Assembly: GCA_022824365.1 (NCBI GenBank)
Contig: JAJEAA010000028.1
Span: 186,001-250,000, forward strand
Length of the DNA stretch: 64,000 nucleotides
From: Anaerolineae bacterium
GTDB taxonomy: Bacteria > Chloroflexota > Anaerolineae > Aggregatilineales > Phototrophicaceae
Reading direction: 5' to 3'
The position numbers and the translations under genes are program-made. Below are positions 25,979-35,296 of this stretch, piece after piece (the first letter of the stretch is position 1; every line of letters begins with the position of its first letter). A model generated the notes under the pieces. The model was not told the origin of the DNA and did not search any database. It saw only the letters and a program-made list of their open reading frames with translations.

Positions 25979-26941
25979 TCAAGCGCACAACGGATCGCTG
26001 CTATCCCAGCGATGCGTCTTGATGCCCTCGGCATGAGCGAGCCTAGCGCGCGCATCCAGCCAAAGCTGTGCCCAAGCCTCGGGATCGGTCAAGGTCGATT
26101 CCGGGTTGTGGCGGCTCTGTGCGACGAAGCCCGGAAAATGCGGCCTGCCCGTAGCTTGCCCGATCGGGTTATAGCGCAAATCGAAACTCCAGCGGAAGGC
26201 GTCGCTTCTGTTATCCAGCGAGGCGTGCTTGCACATTGGGTGAAAGAACAAGACGCCGCCGGGATTGAGCGGGATAGGCATTGTGCGTTCCTGTTCGATG
26301 AGCGCTTCGGGAATGCCGACTTGATCTTTGGTTGTGCAATGGAGGGCGATGCCCTCGCGGTGGCTCTTGGGCAGGACTTGCAGGCAGCCATTTTCCGGCG
26401 TCGCCTCGGTTATGGCTACCCAGCAGGTAACCATTTGTGTTTCGTCCGCTTCCGGCAAGCCAACGCCGCTATCCTGGTGCCAATGCGTTCGTCCCACGCG
26501 CGCCCGGTTCTCATCGTCGCGGGCGATAATGCTCATCGGCGGCTTGATGCGCACATGCTGAATCGGATTGCTATAGATCTCGCCTCCGATCAATGACTCG
26601 ACGGCCGCGAGCATACGCGGGCTGCGCAGCAGGTTGAAGACGGCTGGACCGAGGTGGATCGGCGTATCGGCGCAAACATCGCTGTTTGGCAAGGCGATGT
26701 CGATCGCCTGTTCATAACTGCAGCCGGCGCGATAGACCTCAACCAGGCGCTTCTCAAATGGCAAGCCTTGATAGGTCTCCGGCAAGCGCCCTTCCGCCAC
26801 CCACTGCTGACAGAGCTCATCTAGAAGCGCGTCGTATTCTTCGACCACCGGTTTGACATCGAGTTCGTAATCCAGCAGGCGGTCCACTGCGAGAAAGCCA
26901 TTTTGCTTAAATTGATCAATTTGCGTTTTTGACAACATCAT
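25979..26941 (-). CDS. Phytanoyl-CoA dioxygenase (PhyH) family Fe(II)/2-oxoglutarate oxygenase
   Basis: 320 residues. The metal-binding HxD is in THWHQDSG, the distal histidine in FFHPMCKHAS and the 2-oxoglutarate arginine in RWSFDLRY; a facial triad is therefore present. ENGCLQVLPKSHREG is the typical PhyH segment between them. The family hydroxylates lipids, halogenates or makes osmolytes and natural products; the substrate here is unknown. GGGGAA precedes the double ATG start. Upstream lies tRNA-Glu on the same strand with a terminator between; downstream 195 bases of AT-richer non-coding sequence (25784-25978) show no gene. Confidence 0.88.
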   Translation of the reverse strand: MMLSKTQIDQFKQNGFLAVDRLLDYELDVKPVVEEYDALLDELCQQWVAEGRLPETYQGLPFEKRLVEVYRAGCSYEQAIDIALPNSDVCADTPIHLGPAVFNLLRSPRMLAAVESLIGGEIYSNPIQHVRIKPPMSIIARDDENRARVGRTHWHQDSGVGLPEADETQMVTCWVAITEATPENGCLQVLPKSHREGIALHCTTKDQVGIPEALIEQERTMPIPLNPGGVLFFHPMCKHASLDNRSDAFRWSFDLRYNPIGQATGRPHFPGFVAQSRHNPESTLTDPEAWAQLWLDARARLAHAEGIKTHRWDSSDPLCA

Positions 26942-27020
26942 TATTTCCCCGTGAATTGTTGCAGCTTCTTAATTGTCCTACAGATTGCATCGCGCCGCCA
27001 GCCGAACAGAATTGCCCATA

Positions 27021-27052
27021 ACAAAAACCTCAACCGGTTTCCGACTGAGGTT
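27021..27052 (-). terminator. Rho-independent terminator after tRNA-Glu
   Basis: On the minus strand AACCTCA pairs with TGAGGTT, with an inner CGG/CCG pair, followed by a T-run (27027-27023). It starts five bases after the tRNA 3' end. Confidence 0.8.
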
Positions 27053-27056
27053 AAGA

Positions 27057-27129
27057 TGCCCCATAGGAGACTCGAACTCCTGTTTTGGCCTTGAGAGGGC
27101 CACGTCCTAGGCCGCTAGACGAATGGGGC
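27057..27129 (-). tRNA. tRNA-Glu (anticodon CTC)
   Basis: 73 bases. Acceptor stem GCCCCAT/ATGGGGC, anticodon stem TGGCC/GGCCA around loop CTCTCAA (anticodon CTC, reads GAG), T-loop GTTCGAGTC and discriminator A. CCA is not encoded. Confidence 0.95.
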
Positions 27130-27139
27130 GACAACGCTG

Positions 27140-27168
27140 ATCCTAATCAATAATTGTCAATCGGTCAA
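27140..27168 (-). promoter_or_regulatory. Sigma-70-type promoter for tRNA-Glu, overlapping the trpS stop
   Basis: On the minus strand TTGACC (27168-27163), a 17-base spacer and TAGGAT (27145-27140), ending 10 bases before the tRNA. The -35 box includes the trpS stop codon. Confidence 0.55.
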
Positions 27169-28184
27169 GATGGCGCCAAAAATCCCATCCTTGCCTGCGC
27201 CAATTTGAGTGTGTCATTGGCTATATCGGTCGCCTTCTCCCGCCCGATCTTCAGTACAGAGTCCAAGTACCCCGCCTCATCCATCAACTCATTGTATCGC
27301 GCTTGCAGCGGTTCGAGCGTCCCGACAACACAGTCCGCCACGGCCCGTTTGAGATCGCCATAGCCTTTGTCGGCGAACCCGCTCTCTATAGCCTCCCGCG
27401 TCTCATCGGTGATGGCTTGATAAATCGTCAACAAGTTATTGACGCCGGCCCGTTCCCGATCATCGCTGAATCGTATCTCCCGATGCGAATCGGTGACGGC
27501 GCGCATGACTTTCTTGCGCGCGCGCGCCAAGTCATCAAGCAGGAAGACCGCGTGATTCTCCGAGGCTTCGCTCTTGGACATTTTGGCGGTTGGGTTGTCC
27601 AAGCCCATGACGCGCGCGCCCGCTTGGGGGTTCATGACTGATGGCAAGGTGAAGGTCTCGCCATAGAGATGGTTGAATCGTTGCGCCAAATCGCGCGTGA
27701 ATTCCAGATGTTGGTTCTGGTCATCGCCGACCGGCACCAAATCCGCGTGATAGAGCAAGATGTCCGCCGCCATCAAACTTGGATAATTAAGCAAGCCGGC
27801 GCCGATGGACTCTTGCGACTGCTTTGCCGATTTGTCTTTGAACTGCGTCATACGGTTGAGCCAGCCGAGCGGAGCCATACAGGTCAACATCCACGCCAAT
27901 TCGGAATGCGCCGGAATGTGCGATTGCACGAACACGGTCGAAATTTCCGGGTCGATGCCCGCCGCAATATACATGGCAGCGCTCTCGCGTGTCTTTCGCC
28001 GAAGTTCCTCGGGATCTTGCGCGACTGTGATGGCATGCAAGTCAACAACGCAATAGAAGCAGTCGTAGTCATGCTGTACCGCAACCCATTGCTTGAGCGC
28101 GCCCAGATAATTGCCGATTGTCAGGTTGCCCGACGGCTGGATGCCGGAGAGGACCCGCGGTTTGTTGCCGTTTTCTGCAGCCAT
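27165..28184 (-). CDS. trpS: Tryptophanyl-tRNA synthetase
   Basis: 339 residues from ATG 28184, preceded by GGAAGG; a longer frame to 28253 adds 23 atypical residues. Class I synthetase charging tRNA-Trp. Seen: SGIQPSGNLTIGNYLGAL (the HIGH-equivalent region), YCVVDLHAIT, and KMSKS in TAKMSKSEASE. Length and motifs match bacterial TrpRS. Followed closely by the tRNA-Glu promoter; smpB lies 85 bases upstream on the same strand. Confidence 0.97.
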   Translation of the reverse strand: MAAENGNKPRVLSGIQPSGNLTIGNYLGALKQWVAVQHDYDCFYCVVDLHAITVAQDPEELRRKTRESAAMYIAAGIDPEISTVFVQSHIPAHSELAWMLTCMAPLGWLNRMTQFKDKSAKQSQESIGAGLLNYPSLMAADILLYHADLVPVGDDQNQHLEFTRDLAQRFNHLYGETFTLPSVMNPQAGARVMGLDNPTAKMSKSEASENHAVFLLDDLARARKKVMRAVTDSHREIRFSDDRERAGVNNLLTIYQAITDETREAIESGFADKGYGDLKRAVADCVVGTLEPLQARYNELMDEAGYLDSVLKIGREKATDIANDTLKLAQARMGFLAPS

Positions 28185-28268
28185 AGCGCCTTCCAAAACT
28201 TGCAGGAATTGTAGGGACGCGAAGATTTTAGCACCGTGCCAGTGGCGCTTCAACTACAAACTGGCCGA

Positions 28269-28727
28269 TCAGCGCTCTTTCAATGCGCGCTCGATCTGTC
28301 GCTCGTGGTCCCGTTTGGCAAGATCGGCGCGTTTGTCATACTTGCGTTTCCCGCGCGCTACGCCAATTTCAACTTTGGCGCGACCCCGCTCAAGATAGAC
28401 TTGCAGCGGAATAGCGGTCATGCCATTTTCACGCAGCTTGGTGATGATTCGGTTTATCTCGCGCCGGTGTAACAGCAGCTTGCGTGGACGGCGAGGATCG
28501 CTATGGCCGAAGTTGTGGGCGTCTTTGTAAGGTGAGATATGCGTGTTCATCAGCCAAAGCTCGCTGTCTTTCTCCCGCACGTAGCCATCGCCGATATTTA
28601 TGTTGTGGTTGCGGATCGATTTGATCTCCGACCCGAGCAAAACCAGACCGGCGTCGTATCGGTCGGTGACCATATAATCACGCTGAGCCTTGCGATTCTT
28701 GGCAATCACTTTTCGTCGGTTGGTCAT
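28269..28727 (-). CDS. smpB: SsrA-binding protein SmpB
   Basis: 152 residues. Binds tmRNA and brings it to stalled ribosomes. Typical blocks: VIAKNRKAQRDYMV, YDAGLVLLGSEIKSIR, GDGYVREKDSELWLMNTHISPY, RKLLLHRREI, and the basic tail VARGKRKYDKRADLAKRD. The tmRNA gene itself is not in the window. Probably in one transcript with trpS. Confidence 0.97.
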   Translation of the reverse strand: MTNRRKVIAKNRKAQRDYMVTDRYDAGLVLLGSEIKSIRNHNINIGDGYVREKDSELWLMNTHISPYKDAHNFGHSDPRRPRKLLLHRREINRIITKLRENGMTAIPLQVYLERGRAKVEIGVARGKRKYDKRADLAKRDHERQIERALKER

Positions 28728-28809
28728 GCTACTGCCGATTCACGTCGGAACGATGTTCATACCGCGATTTATGCCAGAAGACTGAGGATACTAGCGGCGC
28801 GCCAGTGTT

Positions 28810-29886
28810 TCAAGACAGGGGCTGCCAAGCGCGTTGGAATTCCTTGGCGTCAATTTCTTCAGCAGCATGTTCCATTACCACGCTGAGAGTCACGCCGATT
28901 ACGTGTAAAGCGGCATCCTCGTCGGAGCAATTGAGCAAGCCGGTCGCCACAGCGTCAATGCTTTCCGGCATCTCTTCTGCAAACTCCACGACGGCATTCA
29001 TGACACGAATCAGGCGCTCGTTAAATTCTCGGCCCGGAGTCGCGCAAACTTGCAGAATCAGTGTCTCGCCCAACAGCGTGGTTTCGATTCCGCTGGACTC
29101 GCGATTCAACTCAAACTCTTCAATGTTTTCCGCCAAGTCATGGACGAAAATGGCCACAGATTCGTCCGTCGCTGTGACTTCAGTACTGACCGGTTCGCTT
29201 GCTTCCGCTGTTGACTCAGCTTCCGTTTCAGCAGCGGCAACGTCGGTAGCGGCGGGGCTAAACTGCTCTTCAGCGCCGGTCGCGCTTGGCTCGGATTCAA
29301 CCTCAGCCGTCGGTTCCGCGGTCGGCTCGGCAACATGAACGCCAGCCGGTTCATCAGTCGGCCCCTCGACGACGATGACAGACGGTTCCGATGTTGGCAG
29401 TATGCCGGATAGCAATTCTCCAAGGTCCACCGCGCCAGAAGCGATTAGCGCGGCGCCGGTCGCAAAAATCAGCAAAACGACGACCAGCAGCACGAAGCCT
29501 TGGCGGCCACGGGCGGATTCGCCGGCATCATCCATAACCGGTTGCAGATCTTCCCAATCGTCAATAGATTCATCTGCGCTTGACTGCGCCGCAGCCTCGC
29601 CCTCGACTTCCAAGCTGAGCAGATCGTCTTCCTGCTCCTGAACTTCGAGCACATCGGCTTTGAGCTCAGCCGCGCCGGGATATGCTGGATCCAGCGCGAT
29701 GACCCGATCCAGCGCCAGTTGCCCTATAGAACGGTCACGCAAAGCATGCGAGTACACCCACCACAGCGATGGGTTTTCGGCATCTGTTTCAAGCAAGGGA
29801 GTCAATAACGCACGCGCCTGCTCAAGATCGTCATTCTCTATGAGCTCATAAGCCTTTTGCAGGATGCCGCTGGTTGAATCGCTCAT
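28810..29886 (-). CDS. TPR membrane protein with long acidic extracytoplasmic linker
   Basis: 358 residues. The cytoplasmic N-terminus has two TPR-like units (about 5-80, AYELIENDDLEQARALLTPLL...). A single membrane helix (about 137-160, GFVLLVVVLLIFATGAALIASG) is followed by a Pro/Glu/Thr/Ala-rich linker (about 175-240), then a helical C-terminal domain (about 240-355) with cysteines in LQVCATPG and GLLNCSDED. No family recognised for the outer domain. It may couple a cytoplasmic complex to the surface (inference). The 180 bases upstream hold the terminator of tRNA-Leu. Confidence 0.75.
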   Translation of the reverse strand: MSDSTSGILQKAYELIENDDLEQARALLTPLLETDAENPSLWWVYSHALRDRSIGQLALDRVIALDPAYPGAAELKADVLEVQEQEDDLLSLEVEGEAAAQSSADESIDDWEDLQPVMDDAGESARGRQGFVLLVVVLLIFATGAALIASGAVDLGELLSGILPTSEPSVIVVEGPTDEPAGVHVAEPTAEPTAEVESEPSATGAEEQFSPAATDVAAAETEAESTAEASEPVSTEVTATDESVAIFVHDLAENIEEFELNRESSGIETTLLGETLILQVCATPGREFNERLIRVMNAVVEFAEEMPESIDAVATGLLNCSDEDAALHVIGVTLSVVMEHAAEEIDAKEFQRAWQPLS

Positions 29887-30029
29887 CGGGCGCTCTTCTG
29901 GGGAAACCTCGTCTCGTCATCAGACAACCAACAACAGAAACAACTCCCCGATCATACAGGTATCGGCGTTGCTTCTATCCAGGCGATCACATATCTGGCA
30001 GTGTACATCTGCCCCAAAATGCCCGCAAC

Positions 30030-30057
30030 AAAAAAGCTCGCCAAAGCCAGCAAGCTT
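30030..30057 (-). terminator. Rho-independent terminator after tRNA-Leu
   Basis: On the minus strand AAGCTTGC pairs with GCGAGCTT (one G-T pair), followed by six T. It starts nine bases after the tRNA 3' end. Confidence 0.8.
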
Positions 30058-30065
30058 CCGTATCA

Positions 30066-30147
30066 TGCCCTGAAGAGGACTCGAACCTCCACCCCGTTAA
30101 GGACACGGCCCTCAACCGTGCGCGTCTGCCAGTTCCGCCATCAGGGC
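30066..30147 (-). tRNA. tRNA-Leu (anticodon GAG)
   Basis: 82 bases with the long variable arm of class II tRNAs. Acceptor stem GCCCTGA/TCAGGGC, anticodon stem CACGG/CCGTG around TTGAGGG (anticodon GAG, reads CUC/CUU), T-loop GTTCGAGTC and discriminator A. CCA is not encoded. Confidence 0.95.
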
Positions 30148-30159
30148 TATCGCTGCACA

Positions 30160-30187
30160 AGTATAAGGCTTTCCAATCGCTTGTCAA
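30160..30187 (-). promoter_or_regulatory. Sigma-70-type promoter for tRNA-Leu
   Basis: On the minus strand consensus TTGACA (30187-30182), a 16-base spacer and TATACT (30165-30160), 12 bases before the tRNA 5' end. Confidence 0.75.
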
Positions 30188-30209
30188 TGCCGCTAGAGCT
30201 TAATTCATC

Positions 30210-30238
30210 TTGAGCAAGCGCCGTTCCTGCCTTATCAT
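30210..30238 (+). promoter_or_regulatory. Sigma-70-type promoter for the plsX-fabF-trmFO-hflX run
   Basis: TTGAGC at 30210-30215, a 17-base spacer and TATCAT at 30233-30238, about 46 bases before plsX. Confidence 0.55.
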
Positions 30239-30284
30239 ACGGCGATATTTGGCACGAAGCTGTACCACGGAAGGTCTGACGTAG

Positions 30285-31280
30285 ATGCGCATTGCACTGG
30301 ATGCAATGGGAACAGATAGCCGTCCCTTGAGCGATATTGCGGGTGGTGTCCTGGCGGCGAATGAATTTGGCGATACGATCGTTCTTGTAGGCGATCAGCG
30401 ACAAATTGAAGCCGAACTTAAGAATCACGCTATCAATTCCGGCAAAGTTGAGATCCTGCACGCGCCTGTTGATATCGCTATGGATGCCAAGCCGACCGAG
30501 GTCGTTAAATCCGCCACGTCGTCCATTTATGTCGCGCTTGACGCCGTGAAAAAAGGCGAGGTTGATGCCTTCGTGACCATGGGCAACACTGGCGCGGTTC
30601 ATGCGATCGCGACATTGAAGACGCTGCGGCGCATCCCGGGCGTCAAGCGGCCGGTACTGTCGGCGCTTTTTCCGGTCAATAACCATCAAATGATTTTTTT
30701 GGATGTTGGCGCCAATCCCGATGTCAAGCCGGAATGGGTGACGCAATTCGCCGTCATGGGCAGCATATACGCGCAGCTCGTCCTCGACTACCGCAAACCG
30801 CGCATCGCTCTGCTATCGAACGGCGCAGAGGACACAAAAGGCAATCTGCTCACACGCGAAGCAGCTGACCTAATGCGGCGCAGCAAGATGAATTTTGTCG
30901 GCAATGTCGAACCGGTGCAATTGATGACATCGGTCGCCGATGTCGTCGTCATGGATGGATTCGTCGGCAATATCGTTTTGAAGATGTTCGAGGCGACGGC
31001 GCATTATGTCGCCACGCTGATACGCCAGGAATTCCGCAATGATGTCTTGTCGATGCTGGGCGGCGCGCTGGCGAGGCCCGCCTTCAACCGCATTCGACGC
31101 CAGGTTGATACTTCGGAGATCGGTGGCGCGCCATTGCTTGGCGTCAACGGAGTTGTCATCATTGGGCATGGTCAGAATTCCGCAATCGGCATCAAGAACG
31201 CCATCCAGCAGGCGCGCACCGCCGTTCGGGAGAATGTAATCGGCGCTATTCGCAGCGGTATCGCGCATGAGTCGCAATGA
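30285..31280 (+). CDS. plsX: Phosphate acyltransferase PlsX
   Basis: 331 residues. Converts acyl-ACP and phosphate to acyl-phosphate for phospholipid synthesis. Typical opening IALDAMGTD, then MDAKPTEVVKSATSSI, VTMGNTGAVHAIAT, PVNNHQMIFLDVGANPDVKPEW, and IALLSNGAEDTKGN. The end GVVIIGHGQNSAIGIKNAIQQA matches the family. First gene of a tight plus-strand run; fabF follows after 15 bases. This organism therefore likely uses the PlsX/PlsY route. Confidence 0.97.
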   Translation: MRIALDAMGTDSRPLSDIAGGVLAANEFGDTIVLVGDQRQIEAELKNHAINSGKVEILHAPVDIAMDAKPTEVVKSATSSIYVALDAVKKGEVDAFVTMGNTGAVHAIATLKTLRRIPGVKRPVLSALFPVNNHQMIFLDVGANPDVKPEWVTQFAVMGSIYAQLVLDYRKPRIALLSNGAEDTKGNLLTREAADLMRRSKMNFVGNVEPVQLMTSVADVVVMDGFVGNIVLKMFEATAHYVATLIRQEFRNDVLSMLGGALARPAFNRIRRQVDTSEIGGAPLLGVNGVVIIGHGQNSAIGIKNAIQQARTAVRENVIGAIRSGIAHESQ

Positions 31281-31295
31281 TCCGGGGGTGACCAT

Positions 31296-32558
31296 ATGGA
31301 GTTGACGAGGCACGATCGCAAGCGGGTCGTCATCACCGGCTTGGGCTTGGTCTCGCCCCTTGGTGAAAAGGCTGCCTTCTGGAATGCGATCCAGGCAGGC
31401 ATGTCGGGTATCCGCCGCTTGGAAAATATCGAGACCGAGCACCTGGACGTCAAGATCGGCGGCGAGATTCGCGACTTCGATTCATCCGCCTATATTCCGC
31501 GCAAGCAAGCGCGGCGCATGGGTCGCGCTACTCAATTCGCGATCGTCGCGGCGGTGGACGCGGTAACGGACGCCGGCTTGTCGGTGGACGAGATTGGAGC
31601 AATCGGCGAGCGGGTCGCTACGATAATTGGCACGACGCTCGGCAGCTACGAAGTTGGCGAAAGCGGAATAGAGAGTTGGCGAAGGTCCGGCTATCGGCAC
31701 GCCAATCCAATGAGCATTGTCAACGCTTTGCCAAATATGCCCGCTCATTATGTGAGCAAGATGATGGCCGCGGTGGGACCGCTGATCACGCCATCGGTCG
31801 CTTGCGCCACGGGGATTCAAGCTATCGGCGAAGCGACCGACCTGATCCAAGCGGGCAAGTGCGATCTGGCGATCGCCGGCGCTTTGGACGCGGTGATGTT
31901 CGATTATATCCTGGCGGGCTTTAGCGCCACCCGCGCGCTGACCCGCGACTACAACGATGCGCCGGAACAGGCTAGCCGCCCCTTTGACGCCGATCGATCC
32001 GGCTTTGTGCTGGGCGAAGGCGGCGCCATTTTCATCATTGAAAGCCTGGAGCGCGCGCTGAAACGCGACGCGTCAATTTATGCCGAGGTGCTGGGTTATG
32101 CCGCCTCATCGGATGCCTACCATGTTGCTGCGCCCGACCCCAACGGCGGCGGCGCCAAACGCGCTATGCGCTGGACACTGGACGATGCCAGGGTAAATCC
32201 GTCGGAGATTGAGCACATCAACTCGCATGGCTCGTCGACGCAAGCGAACGACGCCATCGAGACAGCGGCGATCAAAGAAGTTTTTGGCGAAGCGGCCTAC
32301 AATATCCCGGTCACATCAACCAAAAGCATGATCGGGCATGCCATGGCTGGCTGCGGCTCGCTGGAAGTTGCCGCCTGCCTCATGACCCTGGCGCGCGAGG
32401 TTCTGCATCCAACAGTCAACTATGAGACGCCTGATCCCGCCTGTGACCTTGATTACGTGCCGAATACCGCTCGCGATGTTCCGGGCATTCGCACAGTCAT
32501 GTCCAACAGCTTCGGCCTCGGCGGGCAGAATGCCTCAGTCGTTTTGCGCAAGATTTAG
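31296..32558 (+). CDS. fabF: 3-oxoacyl-ACP synthase II
   Basis: 420 residues. Condensing enzyme of fatty-acid elongation. The Cys-His-His triad is intact: TPSVACATGIQAIG (Cys), HINSHGSSTQAND (His), TKSMIGHAMAGCG (His). Opening RVVITGLGLVSPLG and the FGLGGQNASVVL end are typical. GGGGGTG lies upstream of ATG. Between plsX (15 bases) and trmFO (15 bases to its ATG). Confidence 0.97.
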   Translation: MELTRHDRKRVVITGLGLVSPLGEKAAFWNAIQAGMSGIRRLENIETEHLDVKIGGEIRDFDSSAYIPRKQARRMGRATQFAIVAAVDAVTDAGLSVDEIGAIGERVATIIGTTLGSYEVGESGIESWRRSGYRHANPMSIVNALPNMPAHYVSKMMAAVGPLITPSVACATGIQAIGEATDLIQAGKCDLAIAGALDAVMFDYILAGFSATRALTRDYNDAPEQASRPFDADRSGFVLGEGGAIFIIESLERALKRDASIYAEVLGYAASSDAYHVAAPDPNGGGAKRAMRWTLDDARVNPSEIEHINSHGSSTQANDAIETAAIKEVFGEAAYNIPVTSTKSMIGHAMAGCGSLEVAACLMTLAREVLHPTVNYETPDPACDLDYVPNTARDVPGIRTVMSNSFGLGGQNASVVLRKI

Positions 32559-32573
32559 TTTTTGAGGGACCTG

Positions 32574-33944
32574 ATGTCAAAAGCGGTGACGGTCATCGGC
32601 GGAGGCTTGGCGGGCAGCGAAGCAGCCTGGCAGCTTGCCCTGCGTGGGCATCAGGTGCATCTGTATGAGATGCGCCCGGCCAAGTCTACCGGCGCGCATG
32701 TCAGCGACCGCTTGGCCGAACTGGTATGCAGCAATTCTCTCGGCTCAAAGTTACCCGACCGCGCCACTGGGATCCTGCAGCAGGAAATGAGATTGCTCGG
32801 TTCGCTTCTATTGACCTGCGCGCAAGAGGCAGCCGTGCCCGCTGGTGGCGCCCTCGCCGTCGATAGAGACCGCTTCGCCGAGAGTGTCACCGCCCAAATC
32901 TCCGGCCAGAGCAATATTGATGTGCGCCGCGAGGAAGTGCGGACGCTTCCTTTGAACGAGCCCACAATAGTCGCCACCGGACCGCTAACCTCCCCTGCCC
33001 TTGCGGCTGAAATCGGCAAGCTCACAGGCGAGGATTACTTGTACTTCTACGACGCCATTTCACCGATCGTGCGGGCGGATAGCATTGACATGGGGCGCGC
33101 CTTTCAGGCAAACCGTTATAGCCGCGGCGACGGCGATGCCGGCGACTACATCAACTGCCCGATGAATCGCCAGGAATATGAGCGCTTTGTCTTGGCGCTC
33201 CAAAACGCCGAAACGATTGAACTGCGCGACTTTGAACGGGATGATCCCAATTTCTTTGAAGGCTGCGTGCCAATCGAGCAATTGGCGAAACGCGGCAAGG
33301 ATACGCTGGCATTCGGTCCCATGCGGCCGGTCGGCTTGACTGACCCCCACAGCGGACGGCGCCCTTACGCCGTGGTGCAGTTGCGCCAGGATGATTTGGC
33401 AGGAAATCTATACAATATCGTCGGCTTTCAGACCAATATTCGCTGGAAACAGCAGAAAGAGATACTGCGCATGATACCCGGCTTGGAAGACGCCCAATTC
33501 GTTCGCATGGGTCAAATGCACCGGAATACATTTTTGAACGCGCCTGCCCTGCTCCATCCGACGATGCGGTTCAGAAGCCGAGACAATCTCTATTTCGCCG
33601 GGCAGATCACCGGCATTGAGGGCTACGTCGGCAATATCGCCACCGGTTTTGTAGCGGCTCTGAATCTGTCGCGGCAACTGCGCAGTTTGCCCGCCTGGAT
33701 CCCGCCGCAAGATACGATGCTGGGCGCTCTCTGCCATTATGTCACGCATACCAAGCCGAAACATTTTCAGCCTATGAAAGCTAATTTGGGTATACTGCCG
33801 CCTTTGGAAATGAAGATCAAAAATAAGGCGGAGCGCAGTCGCGCCTATGCGGAACGGGCCGAACAGGCAATGCGACTATCTCTGGCGAGCCTGGACGACA
33901 GCGTGATCGCGTCTGACCCAACTGCAATTCCGTTTGAGGCATGA
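32574..33944 (+). CDS. trmFO: Folate/FAD-dependent tRNA (uracil-54-C5)-methyltransferase TrmFO
   Basis: 456 residues from ATG 32574, with AGGG six bases upstream. Makes 5-methyluridine at position 54 of tRNA using methylene-tetrahydrofolate. FAD-binding [18 protein letters not shown], then YEMRP, the LVCSNSLGS catalytic-cysteine region, and [12 protein letters not shown]. The C-terminal [23 protein letters not shown] and [18 protein letters not shown] are specific to the family. Fused in order between fabF and hflX; its stop overlaps the hflX start. Confidence 0.97.
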   Translation: MSKAVTVIGGGLAGSEAAWQLALRGHQVHLYEMRPAKSTGAHVSDRLAELVCSNSLGSKLPDRATGILQQEMRLLGSLLLTCAQEAAVPAGGALAVDRDRFAESVTAQISGQSNIDVRREEVRTLPLNEPTIVATGPLTSPALAAEIGKLTGEDYLYFYDAISPIVRADSIDMGRAFQANRYSRGDGDAGDYINCPMNRQEYERFVLALQNAETIELRDFERDDPNFFEGCVPIEQLAKRGKDTLAFGPMRPVGLTDPHSGRRPYAVVQLRQDDLAGNLYNIVGFQTNIRWKQQKEILRMIPGLEDAQFVRMGQMHRNTFLNAPALLHPTMRFRSRDNLYFAGQITGIEGYVGNIATGFVAALNLSRQLRSLPAWIPPQDTMLGALCHYVTHTKPKHFQPMKANLGILPPLEMKIKNKAERSRAYAERAEQAMRLSLASLDDSVIASDPTAIPFEA

Positions 33945-35287
33945 TGCCCACTTTTTACTACAATGAATATCAATCTGCTGACCGTGGTTACCTGGTGGGC
34001 GTCGGGCTCCGGCAGGAGCGGGCTCTTCTAAGCGTAGAAGACTCTCTTCGGGAGTTGGCGCTGCTGGCGGGAACGGCCGGTATCAAAGTCGTAGGACAGG
34101 CCAGTCAGTTCGTCCGGCAGGTCAATCCCAAGACGCTGATCGGCGCTGGCAAACTGGAAGAAATTATCGAGCAGCTTGCTCTCCTGGACGCCAATATTTT
34201 GATCTTTGATGATGAACTATCGCCTCGGCATCAACGCGAAATCGAGAAACAGCTCGGCGAGTCCGTCAGATTGCTCGACCGTTCGGCGCTGATTTTGGAC
34301 ATATTCGCGCAGCACGCGCGCACCAGTGAAGGCGCGCTGCAAGTTGAATTAGCGCAGTACGAATATCGTCTTCCGCGTCTGACGCGGCAATGGACGCACC
34401 TGGCGCGGCAAGCCGGTGGCGGTGGCGCGCGCGGCGGCTCTGGCGGCGTCGGTTTGCGCGGTCCCGGTGAAACTCAGCTGGAAGTGGACCGCCGAGAAAT
34501 CACCCGCAAGATCACCAAACTTAAGAAAGATCTTGAGCAAGTCCGGGCGCACCGCAAGCTGCATCGTCAGCGCCGGCGACGTTCCGGGCTGCCGCTGGTT
34601 GCCTTGGTCGGCTACACCAATGCCGGCAAGTCTACGCTTATCAACGCCCTGTCTGGCTCGGATATCTTCGCCGCCGACCAACTCTTCGCCACATTGGACC
34701 CTACCACGCGGCGCGTGGCCTTGCCCGATGGCAACGAGATGCTATTGAGCGACACGGTCGGCTTCATTCAAAAGTTGCCAACGACTTTGATCGCGGCCTT
34801 CCGCGCCACATTGGAAGAAGTGGTCGAGGCCGATTTGCTGCTTCATATAGTGGACATCAGTCATGACAACGCGGCGCAGCATATCGAAGCGGTCGAAGAT
34901 ACCCTCGCCGAAATTGACGCGTCTGACATGCCGCGCTTGCTTGTGCTGAACAAGATTGACCGCCTTGAAGGTCCTTTGCCTCAGGTCGGGTTGGTCGATA
35001 CTTATACCGGAATCGCGCCGATCTCGGCTCAAGAGCAAACTGGACTGGAAGGCCTGCTGCAATCAATCGCGGACGTTCTGGCACAGCAAAAGACTCTGAT
35101 GGACGTGGTCATTCCATATCAGTCTGGTCAGATCTATTCCGAGTTGTACGACAAGCGCTATATCGAGGCGGAGACGGTCAGTGAAGACGGTTGGGCTTTA
35201 ACCTTGCGGCTGCCTATAGCGGATTCCGACCATTATCGCGAGTTCATCGTTGACGAGACTTCGCTTCCCCGAAACTCAGCAGATTGA
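33941..35287 (+). CDS. hflX: Ribosome-associated GTPase HflX
   Basis: 448 residues. The N-terminal HflX domain (about 20-190) includes [27 protein letters not shown] and [19 protein letters not shown] glycine-rich [19 protein letters not shown] loop is followed by a coiled linker and the G domain: [10 protein letters not shown] (G1), [10 protein letters not shown] (G3), NKID (G4). HflX splits stalled 70S ribosomes. Overlaps the trmFO stop by four bases (ATGATG start region, a second in-frame ATG at 33944). Converges on the propeller gene. Confidence 0.97.
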   Translation: MMPTFYYNEYQSADRGYLVGVGLRQERALLSVEDSLRELALLAGTAGIKVVGQASQFVRQVNPKTLIGAGKLEEIIEQLALLDANILIFDDELSPRHQREIEKQLGESVRLLDRSALILDIFAQHARTSEGALQVELAQYEYRLPRLTRQWTHLARQAGGGGARGGSGGVGLRGPGETQLEVDRREITRKITKLKKDLEQVRAHRKLHRQRRRRSGLPLVALVGYTNAGKSTLINALSGSDIFAADQLFATLDPTTRRVALPDGNEMLLSDTVGFIQKLPTTLIAAFRATLEEVVEADLLLHIVDISHDNAAQHIEAVEDTLAEIDASDMPRLLVLNKIDRLEGPLPQVGLVDTYTGIAPISAQEQTGLEGLLQSIADVLAQQKTLMDVVIPYQSGQIYSELYDKRYIEAETVSEDGWALTLRLPIADSDHYREFIVDETSLPRNSAD

Positions 35288-35296
35288 CGCCACTGC

